Assembly: GCA_900554725.1 (NCBI GenBank)
Contig: USII01000009.1
Span: forward strand, 1-12,746
DNA: 12,746 nt
Direction: 5' to 3'
Origin: an uncultured Eubacteriales bacterium
Lineage (GTDB): Bacteria; Bacillota; Clostridia; Christensenellales; Christensenellaceae
The position numbers were made by a program, and so were the translations under genes. Below the pieces are notes generated by a model. The model saw only the letters and a program-made list of their open reading frames with translations, searched no databases and was not told where the DNA came from. Positions 7,232 to 12,746 of this stretch are shown here, one piece after another; within the stretch, counting starts at the first letter, position 1; each line of letters opens with the position of its first letter.

Positions 7232-7923
7232 AACAAAAGCTTTTATATGCCTTTTCTGTACTGAGCGGGATATTTCTTGTCATAGGAGTTATTTTAAACT
7301 GCGTCAACTTTTTCTGCTTTTACCGGCCTTTTTATGAAAGAGAATATGAGAAGCTCGCAACAGCGCAGCGGATGGGCATGAGTCAGGAAGATCTGGAAAA
7401 GGCGACAGAAGCACTTTTGGATTACCTAAAAGGGGAGAGGCAAGATCTTCTCGTTCAGGGTGTGGTACATGGGCAGGAACGCCAAATATTTAATGAGCGC
7501 GAAATTGCGCATATGGCAGATGTGAAAAATCTCTATCTTTGGGCAATGCGCATAGGAAATTGCGCATTGGCGGTATCTGTCTTGTTTTATTTGACAGCAT
7601 GGTTTTCGCAACAGGATAAAAAAAGCATTTTAAGCGGCTATATTTCGGGAAACTGGATTCTATTTGGCCTGATTGCGGTGCTGGGCATTTATGCTGCGCT
7701 GGATTTTAATAATTTTTGGACGAACTTTCATCATGTTTTTTTCACAAACGATCTATGGCTCCTGGATCCGAGGGAGGATCTTCTGATCCAGATGGTGCCC
7801 GAACAGTTCTTTTTTGATCTGGTGATGCGCATTGTGATCGTTTCGGCCATGGTACTGGCAGTACTGATGTTTTTGGCATACTGGATGAGAAAAAGATATA
7901 AAAAGGCGGGGAATCCAGCATGA
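7228..7923 (+). CDS. DUF1461/TIGR01906 integral membrane protein, Lit-like
   Basis: The 231-residue product shows about four hydrophobic segments: near 8-30, 108-126, 142-160 and 198-220. The first external loop holds FNEREIAHMADVK (H95), and the second holds NFHHVFFTNDLWLLDPREDLLIQM (H168, H169), patterns typical of the DUF1461 family. As I recall, this family includes Lit, the lipoprotein intramolecular transacylase that moves an acyl chain to the N-terminal cysteine amine to make lyso-form lipoproteins, with conserved histidines in its active site. The Lit role here is inferred from family membership only. The start is set by ATGA overlap with the cyclase and by the fit of the first membrane segment; the frame is open further upstream inside the cyclase gene. 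It also overlaps tsaD by ATGA. Confidence 0.82.
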   Translation: MKQKLLYAFSVLSGIFLVIGVILNCVNFFCFYRPFYEREYEKLATAQRMGMSQEDLEKATEALLDYLKGERQDLLVQGVVHGQERQIFNEREIAHMADVKNLYLWAMRIGNCALAVSVLFYLTAWFSQQDKKSILSGYISGNWILFGLIAVLGIYAALDFNNFWTNFHHVFFTNDLWLLDPREDLLIQMVPEQFFFDLVMRIVIVSAMVLAVLMFLAYWMRKRYKKAGNPA

Positions 7924-8972
7924 ATAGAGAAGAGCAAAATAAAGTGCTCGCAGGGCTGCGGGCTAGTGGACATGCAGTGATTCTGGGCATTGAAACCTCT
8001 TGTGATGAAACGGCGGCTGCGGTTGTGGAAGATGGGCGCGCAGTGCGCAGCAATGTGCTTTATTCGCAAATAGAGATTCATGCAAAATATGGCGGGGTTG
8101 TTCCGGAAATCGCTGCGCGAAATCATGTGCAAAAGCTTCCCTATATCGTAGGGCAGGCACTGGAACAGGCAGGAAAGGTGCTGGCGGATATTGATGCTGT
8201 GGCCGTCACGCAGGGACCGGGCTTGGTAGGAGCGCTGCTCACTGGGGTTTCCTATGCGAAGGCATTGGCATATGCAGCTGGGAAGCCGCTGATTGCTGTA
8301 AACCATATGGAAGGGCATATCTCGGCAAACTATATTTCACATCCAAGTTTGGAACCTCCCTTCCTTTGCCTCATCGCCTCGGGTGGGCATACAAACCTGG
8401 TGCATATTTTGGAATATGGAAAGTATAAGCTTCTTGGCACAACGAGAGATGATGCCGCAGGAGAGGCGTTTGATAAAGTGGCTCGGGTTTTGGGGCTTCC
8501 TTATCCGGGTGGTCCGAATTTGCAGGAGCTCGCAAAGAAAGGCAACGAGAATGCCTATGTGTTTCCGCGGGCTTTCCGGGGGGAGATGCACCTGGATTTC
8601 TCGTTTAGCGGGCTCAAAACGGCCGTCGTTAACTTGGTTCACAAAATGGAGCAAAGAGGAGAGGCGTTTTGCAGGGAAGATATTGCTGCATCCTTTCAAA
8701 AAGCGGCCGTAGGGGCGCTGGTGCATAATACCTTTGAGGCGGCACGCAGGGAGGGAGTTTCCCGCGTCGTGCTGGCGGGGGGAGTGAGTGCCAATCAGGC
8801 GCTGAGGGAGCAGGCACTCCTGCACAGCGAGTATGAAGTTTTCCTGCCCAAACTGGAATACTGCACGGACAATGCAGCGATGATTGCCTCTGCTGCTTAC
8901 TATATGCTGATGCGAGGCTGTGAGGCTGCGCCGTTAAGCCTGAACGCAGATCCGTCTTTAGAGCTAATCTGA
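7920..8972 (+). CDS. tsaD: tRNA N6-threonylcarbamoyladenosine transferase TsaD
   Basis: TsaD transfers the threonylcarbamoyl group to A37 of ANN-decoding tRNAs, working with TsaB, TsaC and TsaE. The 350-residue product carries ILGIETSCDET (21-31), TQGPGLVGALLTG (97-109), the metal-binding NHMEGH (H129, H133), SGGHTNL (154-160), DDAAGEAFDKVAR (177-189) and AGGVSAN (286-292), with D317 in CTDNAAMI as a further metal ligand. About 18 residues precede the usual start of the domain. I keep ATG 7920 because it overlaps the upstream stop in ATGA and AAAGGCGGGG precedes it; the alternative GTG at 7977 lacks a ribosome binding site. The TsaB and TsaE partners are not in this window. Confidence 0.97.
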   Translation: MNREEQNKVLAGLRASGHAVILGIETSCDETAAAVVEDGRAVRSNVLYSQIEIHAKYGGVVPEIAARNHVQKLPYIVGQALEQAGKVLADIDAVAVTQGPGLVGALLTGVSYAKALAYAAGKPLIAVNHMEGHISANYISHPSLEPPFLCLIASGGHTNLVHILEYGKYKLLGTTRDDAAGEAFDKVARVLGLPYPGGPNLQELAKKGNENAYVFPRAFRGEMHLDFSFSGLKTAVVNLVHKMEQRGEAFCREDIAASFQKAAVGALVHNTFEAARREGVSRVVLAGGVSANQALREQALLHSEYEVFLPKLEYCTDNAAMIASAAYYMLMRGCEAAPLSLNADPSLELI

Positions 8973-9022
8973 GCGGAGAGTGCATAGAAATAGATAGAAA
9001 ACTGGCGAGGAGCAGCAAGAAG

Positions 9023-9757
9023 ATGCAGGATAGGCGGAGAAATCGCAGACAGAGAAAAAAGAGAAACTTTTTAGGCATGGTGGCGATTGCGCTGGGGGTA
9101 GGGCTGGTTATGTTTGCTGCAGTATACTTTACGGCGGCCTCTAAATCTGCCAATGCAGAGCCGGGCAATTCTCTGGCAGGAGTGAAAGTAGTGATAGATC
9201 CCGGGCATGGCGGGTTCGATGGAGGTTCCGTAGGAGTGACGGGAACGGTAGAGGCCGAAATCAATCTGGAAATTTCCAAGCTGCTGCAAAAAGAGCTGGA
9301 AGCGGAAGGCGCCGAGGTGTTGATGCTGCGGGAGACGGATGAGGCAGTGGCAGATGAAAAACAGAAAGATATGGAAAAGCGGCGCGAGCTGATTGAAACA
9401 TCCGGCCAGGATGTGACGGTGAGCATCCATCAGAACCGGTTTGATGATCCGGATGTATGCGGCCCCCAGGTATTTTATGCGCCCGGTTCTGTAGAAGGGG
9501 AAAAACTGGCCAGGTGCGTGCAGGAAAGCATGAACGAAGCGCTGGAAGTTGAGAAACCCCGGAAGCAGATGGAGGGAAATTATTATATTGTCAAATCAGG
9601 TGCGGCACCGGCGGTAATTGTGGAATGCGGCTTTTTGAGCAATCCCGAAGAAGAGGCGAAGTTAAAGGATAAAAAATATCAAAAGGAAATCGCAAAAGCT
9701 GTGCGCGAAGGCATCGCGGCATATTTGCAGGAAGAGACGGGAGCGCAGGGCATATGA
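9023..9757 (+). CDS. cwlD: N-acetylmuramoyl-L-alanine amidase, CwlD-like
   Basis: The 244-residue product has a very basic N-terminus (MQDRRRNRRQRKKR), one membrane or signal-anchor segment (about 15-38) and an Amidase_3 domain. Zinc ligands are H62 in DPGHGGFDGG, E77 in VEAEINLEIS and H136 in VSIHQNRF; the catalytic glutamate is E201 in VECGFLSN. The small size, the single anchor, the SIHQN motif and the lack of cell-wall-binding repeats fit CwlD, which removes the peptide from spore cortex muramic acid so muramic-delta-lactam can form. A vegetative wall amidase is the alternative. GAGGAG (9007-9012) lies 10 nt before the ATG. It follows tsaD by 50 nt, the widest gap in this gene run, and overlaps the next gene in ATGA. 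Confidence 0.85.
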   Translation: MQDRRRNRRQRKKRNFLGMVAIALGVGLVMFAAVYFTAASKSANAEPGNSLAGVKVVIDPGHGGFDGGSVGVTGTVEAEINLEISKLLQKELEAEGAEVLMLRETDEAVADEKQKDMEKRRELIETSGQDVTVSIHQNRFDDPDVCGPQVFYAPGSVEGEKLARCVQESMNEALEVEKPRKQMEGNYYIVKSGAAPAVIVECGFLSNPEEEAKLKDKKYQKEIAKAVREGIAAYLQEETGAQGI

Positions 9758-10653
9758 AAGATAAGCTCTGTATCGGCGTCGTCAATTTTCAGGCGGCTTG
9801 GGGGAACATTCCGGAAAACCTCGAGCGTATCCGAAAGTTTTGCGGGCAGGCCAAGGATCTAGGCGCCCAGATGGTAGTATTTCCGGAAACGGCGCTGACG
9901 GGTTACAGCATTTTAGAGCAGGGGGCCATGCACAGAGCGGCCGCCCAGGAGATTCCGGGAGAGGCCAGCCGGGCAGTCCTTCGGATGGCAAAGGATATGG
10001 GGCTCTATCTTGCCGTCGGGATGCCCGAGCGGAAAGCTGGAAAAATATATAACAGTGTTTTGGCAGTTTCGCCCGGCGGGATTGGTGCGGTATATCGGAA
10101 AATACATCCCTTTGGCAGAGAGTTGCTCTGGTGTGCCAAGGGACAAGCCCCTGCAATTTGGGAAACTCCCTGGGGTAAGGTGGGAATTGGAATCTGCTAT
10201 GATACCTATCAATTTCCAGAGCTCATCCGCTATTATGCTGCGCGCGGGTGCAGGTTGTACTTAAACTGCACTGCCCAGGCAGGACAAGCAGATACTCCCC
10301 AGGCAGCGGAGCGCTTTCGCCAGTACTATTTTTCTACGATCGAGGCAGCGGCCCTCAGCAATGAAATCTTTCTTGCCAGCAGCAATCTGTGCGGGCAGGA
10401 GAAGGGGACGCATTTTGGTGGCGGCAGCCTGGTCATCGGGCCAGTGCCCCGGACGGCTGGATGGGAGGAAGACCCTTACTGCAAAGTTTATGCCGGCGGC
10501 CTGGAGAACAGGCAGGTGGGTATAGCTGTGGCGGAGATAGATCTCTGCCTGGCTGTGAGAACGATTTATCAGAACAACAGTCTTGCGGGGGAACCGGATT
10601 ATCGCCCGCATCTTTACAGGAGCTGGCTGGAGGAAAAGGAAGAGAAATTTTGA
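9754..10653 (+). CDS. Carbon-nitrogen hydrolase (nitrilase superfamily)
   Basis: The 299-residue product has the full catalytic triad of the nitrilase superfamily: E45 in FPETALTGY, K116 in YRKIHPF and C148 in GICYDTYQFPE. A second conserved Glu sits in the RELLW segment (about 123). Members hydrolyse or transfer amide and nitrile carbons; typical substrates are omega-amides, N-carbamoyl amines and carbamoyl putrescine. No membrane segment or signal peptide is visible, so it is cytoplasmic. I cannot name the substrate. The start overlaps the amidase stop in ATGA, and the 3' end overlaps mrnC in TTGA, so it is co-translated with genes of unrelated function. Its C-terminus ends in a Glu/Lys-rich stretch that also encodes the mrnC ribosome binding site. 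Confidence 0.92.
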   Translation: MKDKLCIGVVNFQAAWGNIPENLERIRKFCGQAKDLGAQMVVFPETALTGYSILEQGAMHRAAAQEIPGEASRAVLRMAKDMGLYLAVGMPERKAGKIYNSVLAVSPGGIGAVYRKIHPFGRELLWCAKGQAPAIWETPWGKVGIGICYDTYQFPELIRYYAARGCRLYLNCTAQAGQADTPQAAERFRQYYFSTIEAAALSNEIFLASSNLCGQEKGTHFGGGSLVIGPVPRTAGWEEDPYCKVYAGGLENRQVGIAVAEIDLCLAVRTIYQNNSLAGEPDYRPHLYRSWLEEKEEKF

Positions 10654-11072
10654 GTGAAAGAATCTTAGAAAAAGTAGAAGGCCGAGAAGCTGAACTGAAA
10701 AACCCTGTGGTGCTGGCATATCTTGGCGATACAGTGTATGATTTATTTGTGCGCACAGCCCTTGTCAAACATTCGAAGATGCATGTAAAGGACCTGAACC
10801 AGTGCGCGGCTCGCATTGTCAATGCGCACGCACAGGCAGAAGCGGTAGAATGGCTAAAGGAAAAGTTTACTGCGCAGGAAAGTGAAATATACCGGCGGGG
10901 GCGAAATGCAAGGGTTGGTTCAGTGCCAAAGAATATGGCAGTTGCGGATTATCATAAGGCGACGGGGCTGGAGGCGGTGATGGGTTATCTGTTCCTGACA
11001 GGCCAGCAGGAACGCTTGGAGCAGCTGATGGGCGCTATTTTAGAGGATATGGGGGAAAGGGCGTGTGAATGA
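10650..11072 (+). CDS. mrnC: Mini-ribonuclease III, TTG start
   Basis: MrnC is a dimeric RNase III-like enzyme without the double-stranded RNA-binding domain; in Bacillus it matures 23S rRNA. The 140-residue product has NPVVLAYLGDTVYDLFVR, the RNase III-type signature with the catalytic acidic residues, and the C-terminal EIYRRGRNARVGSVPKN and DYHKATGLEAVMGYLFL motifs. The second of these holds the conserved ATGxEAxxGYL element. The start is TTG 10650, in TTGA overlap with the upstream stop and 9 nt after AAGGA (10636-10640). The frame is open much further upstream inside the hydrolase gene, but that part has no family match. In most Bacillota mrnC follows cysS; here it does not. It overlaps rlmB by 8 nt. 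Confidence 0.95.
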   Translation: MSERILEKVEGREAELKNPVVLAYLGDTVYDLFVRTALVKHSKMHVKDLNQCAARIVNAHAQAEAVEWLKEKFTAQESEIYRRGRNARVGSVPKNMAVADYHKATGLEAVMGYLFLTGQQERLEQLMGAILEDMGERACE

Positions 11073-11820
11073 GAAGGAAATTGTGATTGGCAGAAATGCC
11101 GTTCGAGAAGCAATACGCTCCGGCCGCAGCATAGAAGCAGTCTATGTTTCGGCGCGCGCAGAGGGGAGTATTCGAGAAATTTTGGCATTGGCCAAAAAAA
11201 ACGGCGTCACCGTAAAGGAGGTGCCAAAGGCAAAACTGGATGAGCTTTCCCTTCCCTATGGGCACGGTGACGCGCCTGGAAATCACCAGGGGATTGCAGC
11301 GCGGGTAAGCGGGGTTATCTATCAGAGCATAGAAGATATGTTTGCTTTGGCCGAACAGCGAAAAGAGGCGCCTTTTCTCATCATGCTGGATGGCATTGAA
11401 GATCCCTTTAATTTGGGAGCGATCGTGCGCAGTGCCGAGGTTCTGGGAGCGCATGGGGTGATTCTGCCCAAACGCAGAAGTACCGGAATGACGGCGGCCG
11501 CCTGCAAAACGGCTTCGGGAGCTCAGGAATATCTGCCCATTGCCCGGGTGGGGAACTTGGCAGCTGCAATAGAGGAAATAAAGAAACGCGGCGTTTTTGT
11601 CGCATGTGCGGATATGGATGGGCAGGAGGCTGCCAAAACAAACCTGAAAGGCGCAATTATGCTGGTGATCGGCGCAGAAGGTACCGGAGTGTCCAGGCTT
11701 GTCAAGGAGCGCAGCGATTTTGTCGTAAAAATTGCGGTAAAAGGAAAAATTGACTCGCTGAACGCAGCTGCTGCGGCAGCAGTGCTGATGTATGAAAAAA
11801 CCAGACAGGATATGATGTGA
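11065..11820 (+). CDS. rlmB: 23S rRNA (guanosine-2251-2'-O)-methyltransferase RlmB-type, GTG start
   Basis: This SpoU/TrmH-family methyltransferase adds a 2'-O-methyl to a guanosine of 23S rRNA. The 251-residue product has an N-terminal RNA-binding domain (IVIGRNAVREAI onward, to about 85) and the knotted SAM domain. The latter carries motif 1 with N116 and R122 in NLGAIVRSAEVLGA, motif 2 IGAEGTGVS (202-210), and motif 3 IDSLNAAAAAAVLMYE, where many relatives have SLNVSVA. The start is GTG 11065, preceded by GGGGGAAAGG inside mrnC, and overlaps mrnC by 8 nt. The pairing with mrnC upstream and sigH downstream supports RlmB over other SpoU enzymes. Related enzymes of the same family could differ in the exact target base. 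Confidence 0.93.
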   Translation: MNEKEIVIGRNAVREAIRSGRSIEAVYVSARAEGSIREILALAKKNGVTVKEVPKAKLDELSLPYGHGDAPGNHQGIAARVSGVIYQSIEDMFALAEQRKEAPFLIMLDGIEDPFNLGAIVRSAEVLGAHGVILPKRRSTGMTAAACKTASGAQEYLPIARVGNLAAAIEEIKKRGVFVACADMDGQEAAKTNLKGAIMLVIGAEGTGVSRLVKERSDFVVKIAVKGKIDSLNAAAAAAVLMYEKTRQDMM

Positions 11821-11830
11821 GAGGTGTACT

Positions 11831-12559
11831 TTGGAAGAACATGCAGATGAAAAAAATGCAGATGTCCTCCAGATCGTTGCGGAGGATGATGAACTCGAGC
11901 TGGAGCCCCAGGATGAGATGGAGGGTTTTGGCTATGAGCGCTTTGTGAATATGACAGATGGGGAAGTTGCAGAGCTGGCAAATCACGATGACGCGCTTGC
12001 TTCGGATTATCTGTTGAATAAATATAAGAACTTTGTAAGGGCAAAGGCGCGCTCTTACTTTCTTATTGGCGCTGATCGGGAAGATCTGGTGCAGGAAGGG
12101 ATGATTGGCCTATATAAGGCGATTCGGGATTACCGCTCAGATAAGCAGACATCCTTTGTCGCTTTTGCCGAGCTTTGCGTGACGCGGCAGATCATTACAG
12201 CGATCAAGGCGGCCACCCGTCAAAAGCATAAGCCGCTTAACAGCTATATCTCTCTCAATAAGCCGGTATATGACGAGGAGTCCGATCGCATGCTCATCGA
12301 TGTTATCACGGGGGCTAAAGTATCAAATCCGGAAGATATCGTGATAGATCAGGAAGATCTGGCTCAAATAGAGGAAAAAATAGGGGAGATGCTTTCGGAT
12401 TTTGAATGGAAAGTGCTCAGTCTTTATCTGAAGGGGAAATCCTATCAGGAAATTGCAAGGCTGCTAAACCGCAGGGTAAAATCCATAGACAATGCGCTTC
12501 AGCGCGTAAAGAACAAGTTGGAAAGACACCTTGAGGATACGCGGTTTTCGGAAGAATAG
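11831..12559 (+). CDS. sigH: RNA polymerase sigma factor SigH (sigma-30), TTG start
   Basis: SigH directs early stationary-phase and sporulation genes (spo0A, spoIIA and competence genes in relatives). The 242-residue product has sigma-70 region 2 (about 55-130), with DLVQEGMIGLYKAIRDY at 85-101, and region 4 with a helix-turn-helix (about 192-235: KSYQEIARLLNRRVKSIDNALQRVKNKL). The start is TTG 11831, 4 nt after GAGGTG (11821-11826). The next in-frame ATG is 30 codons on and would lack a ribosome binding site. Residues 1-32 are acidic and longer than in Bacillus SigH (about 218 residues in total). The gene follows rlmB by 10 nt; YacP/Rae1, which often lies between them, is absent. Non-sporulating Bacillota also keep SigH-like factors. 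Confidence 0.93.
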   Translation: MEEHADEKNADVLQIVAEDDELELEPQDEMEGFGYERFVNMTDGEVAELANHDDALASDYLLNKYKNFVRAKARSYFLIGADREDLVQEGMIGLYKAIRDYRSDKQTSFVAFAELCVTRQIITAIKAATRQKHKPLNSYISLNKPVYDEESDRMLIDVITGAKVSNPEDIVIDQEDLAQIEEKIGEMLSDFEWKVLSLYLKGKSYQEIARLLNRRVKSIDNALQRVKNKLERHLEDTRFSEE

Positions 12560-12587
12560 CGCATCCGAAGTGCAGTTGTGTGTTTTC

Positions 12588-12616
12588 TTGCGCTCCTTGC
12601 CAAAAAAGTGTAGAAT
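12588..12616 (+). promoter_or_regulatory. Possible sigma-A promoter before greA
   Basis: TTGCGC (12588-12593) and TAGAAT (12611-12616) are 17 nt apart. The -10 is good (5 of 6) but the -35 is poor (3 of 6). A second pairing, TTGCCA (12597) with CATTAT (12621), is also conceivable. I see no convincing terminator between sigH and this site. Confidence 0.45.
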
Positions 12617-12681
12617 GTTACATTATGGGATAAAGAAAGCTCCTGTGGCGGGCACAGAATAATTTTGGAGGAATGGCTATT

Positions 12682-12746
12682 ATGGCAAATGAATTTGTTT
12701 TGACGAAAAAAGGAAAACAGGATCTCGAGGCGCAGCTGGAATATTT
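12682..12746 (+). CDS. greA: Transcription elongation factor GreA, 5' end only
   Basis: The first 21 codons (MANEFVLTKKGKQDLEAQLEY) match the start of GreA, whose N-terminal coiled coil enters the RNA polymerase secondary channel and stimulates cleavage of backtracked transcripts. The rest lies beyond the window. GGAGGA (12667-12672) is 9 nt before ATG 12682. An in-frame ATG at 12673 touches this site and is too close to be used. The reading of GreA rests on a short stretch only; a related GreA/GreB-domain protein cannot be excluded. Confidence 0.8.
   Translation, partial: MANEFVLTKKGKQDLEAQLEY

Noticed and set aside
8629..9426. Long antisense open frame (about 265 codons)
   Set aside because: It lies opposite tsaD and the amidase, shows low-complexity Ser/Pro/Leu composition with no domain, and is explained by the codon bias of the sense genes.
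11761..11785. Palindromic GCAGCTGCTGCGGCAGC stretch in rlmB
   Set aside because: It encodes the alanine run of the conserved motif 3 region and is best explained by repeated GCN codons.
1..12746. Mobile element, CRISPR array, tRNA/rRNA gene or defence island
   Set aside because: I saw no transposase, integrase, spaced repeats, clover-leaf sequence or attachment site, and the gene order is conserved core genome.

Overview
The window is a housekeeping segment from a low-to-mid GC Gram-positive bacterium, most likely a clostridial member of the Bacillota. The evidence is the gene order rsmB-rlmN-prpC-prkC-rsgA-rpe (as in the Bacillus yloM-prkC-rsgA-rpe region), a mrnC-rlmB-sigH block, a CwlD-type amidase, a PASTA-domain kinase, strong AGGAGG-type ribosome binding sites and Bacillota-style sigma-A promoters. 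SigH together with a CwlD-like amidase hints at a sporulating lineage but does not prove it. I cannot name the genus. All genes are on the + strand and intergenic space is very small.

Region 1 (1-4145): the 3' part of rsmB (its N-terminus lies before the window), then rlmN, then one long reading frame that joins a complete PP2C phosphatase (PrpC/Stp) to a complete membrane PASTA kinase (PrkC). These are normally two neighbouring genes. A hairpin-plus-T-tract terminator follows.

Region 2 (4190-6604): a sigma-A-like promoter drives rsgA, which appears to start at the rare codon ATT behind a perfect AAGGAGG. It is followed by rpe and a lipoprotein of unknown function, and the unit ends in a 17-bp perfect-stem terminator.

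Region 3 (6619-12559): a near-consensus promoter leads into a long, tightly overlapped run: a metal-dependent cyclase/hydrolase, a DUF1461 (Lit-like) membrane protein, tsaD, cwlD-like amidase, a nitrilase-superfamily hydrolase, mrnC, rlmB and sigH. Most junctions overlap by 4-8 nt, so they are probably co-transcribed and translationally coupled. A short gap with a possible promoter then precedes the first 21 codons of greA, which runs off the end.

Functionally the genes centre on ribosome and tRNA maturation (RsmB, RlmN, RsgA, RlmB, MrnC, TsaD), on envelope and spore-related signalling (PrpC-PrkC, CwlD-like, Lit-like, lipoprotein) and on transcription (SigH, GreA). I found no mobile element, CRISPR array, RNA gene or obviously novel defence-type system. 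The points most worth a second look are the phosphatase-kinase fusion with its unusual kinase motifs and the ATT start of rsgA.
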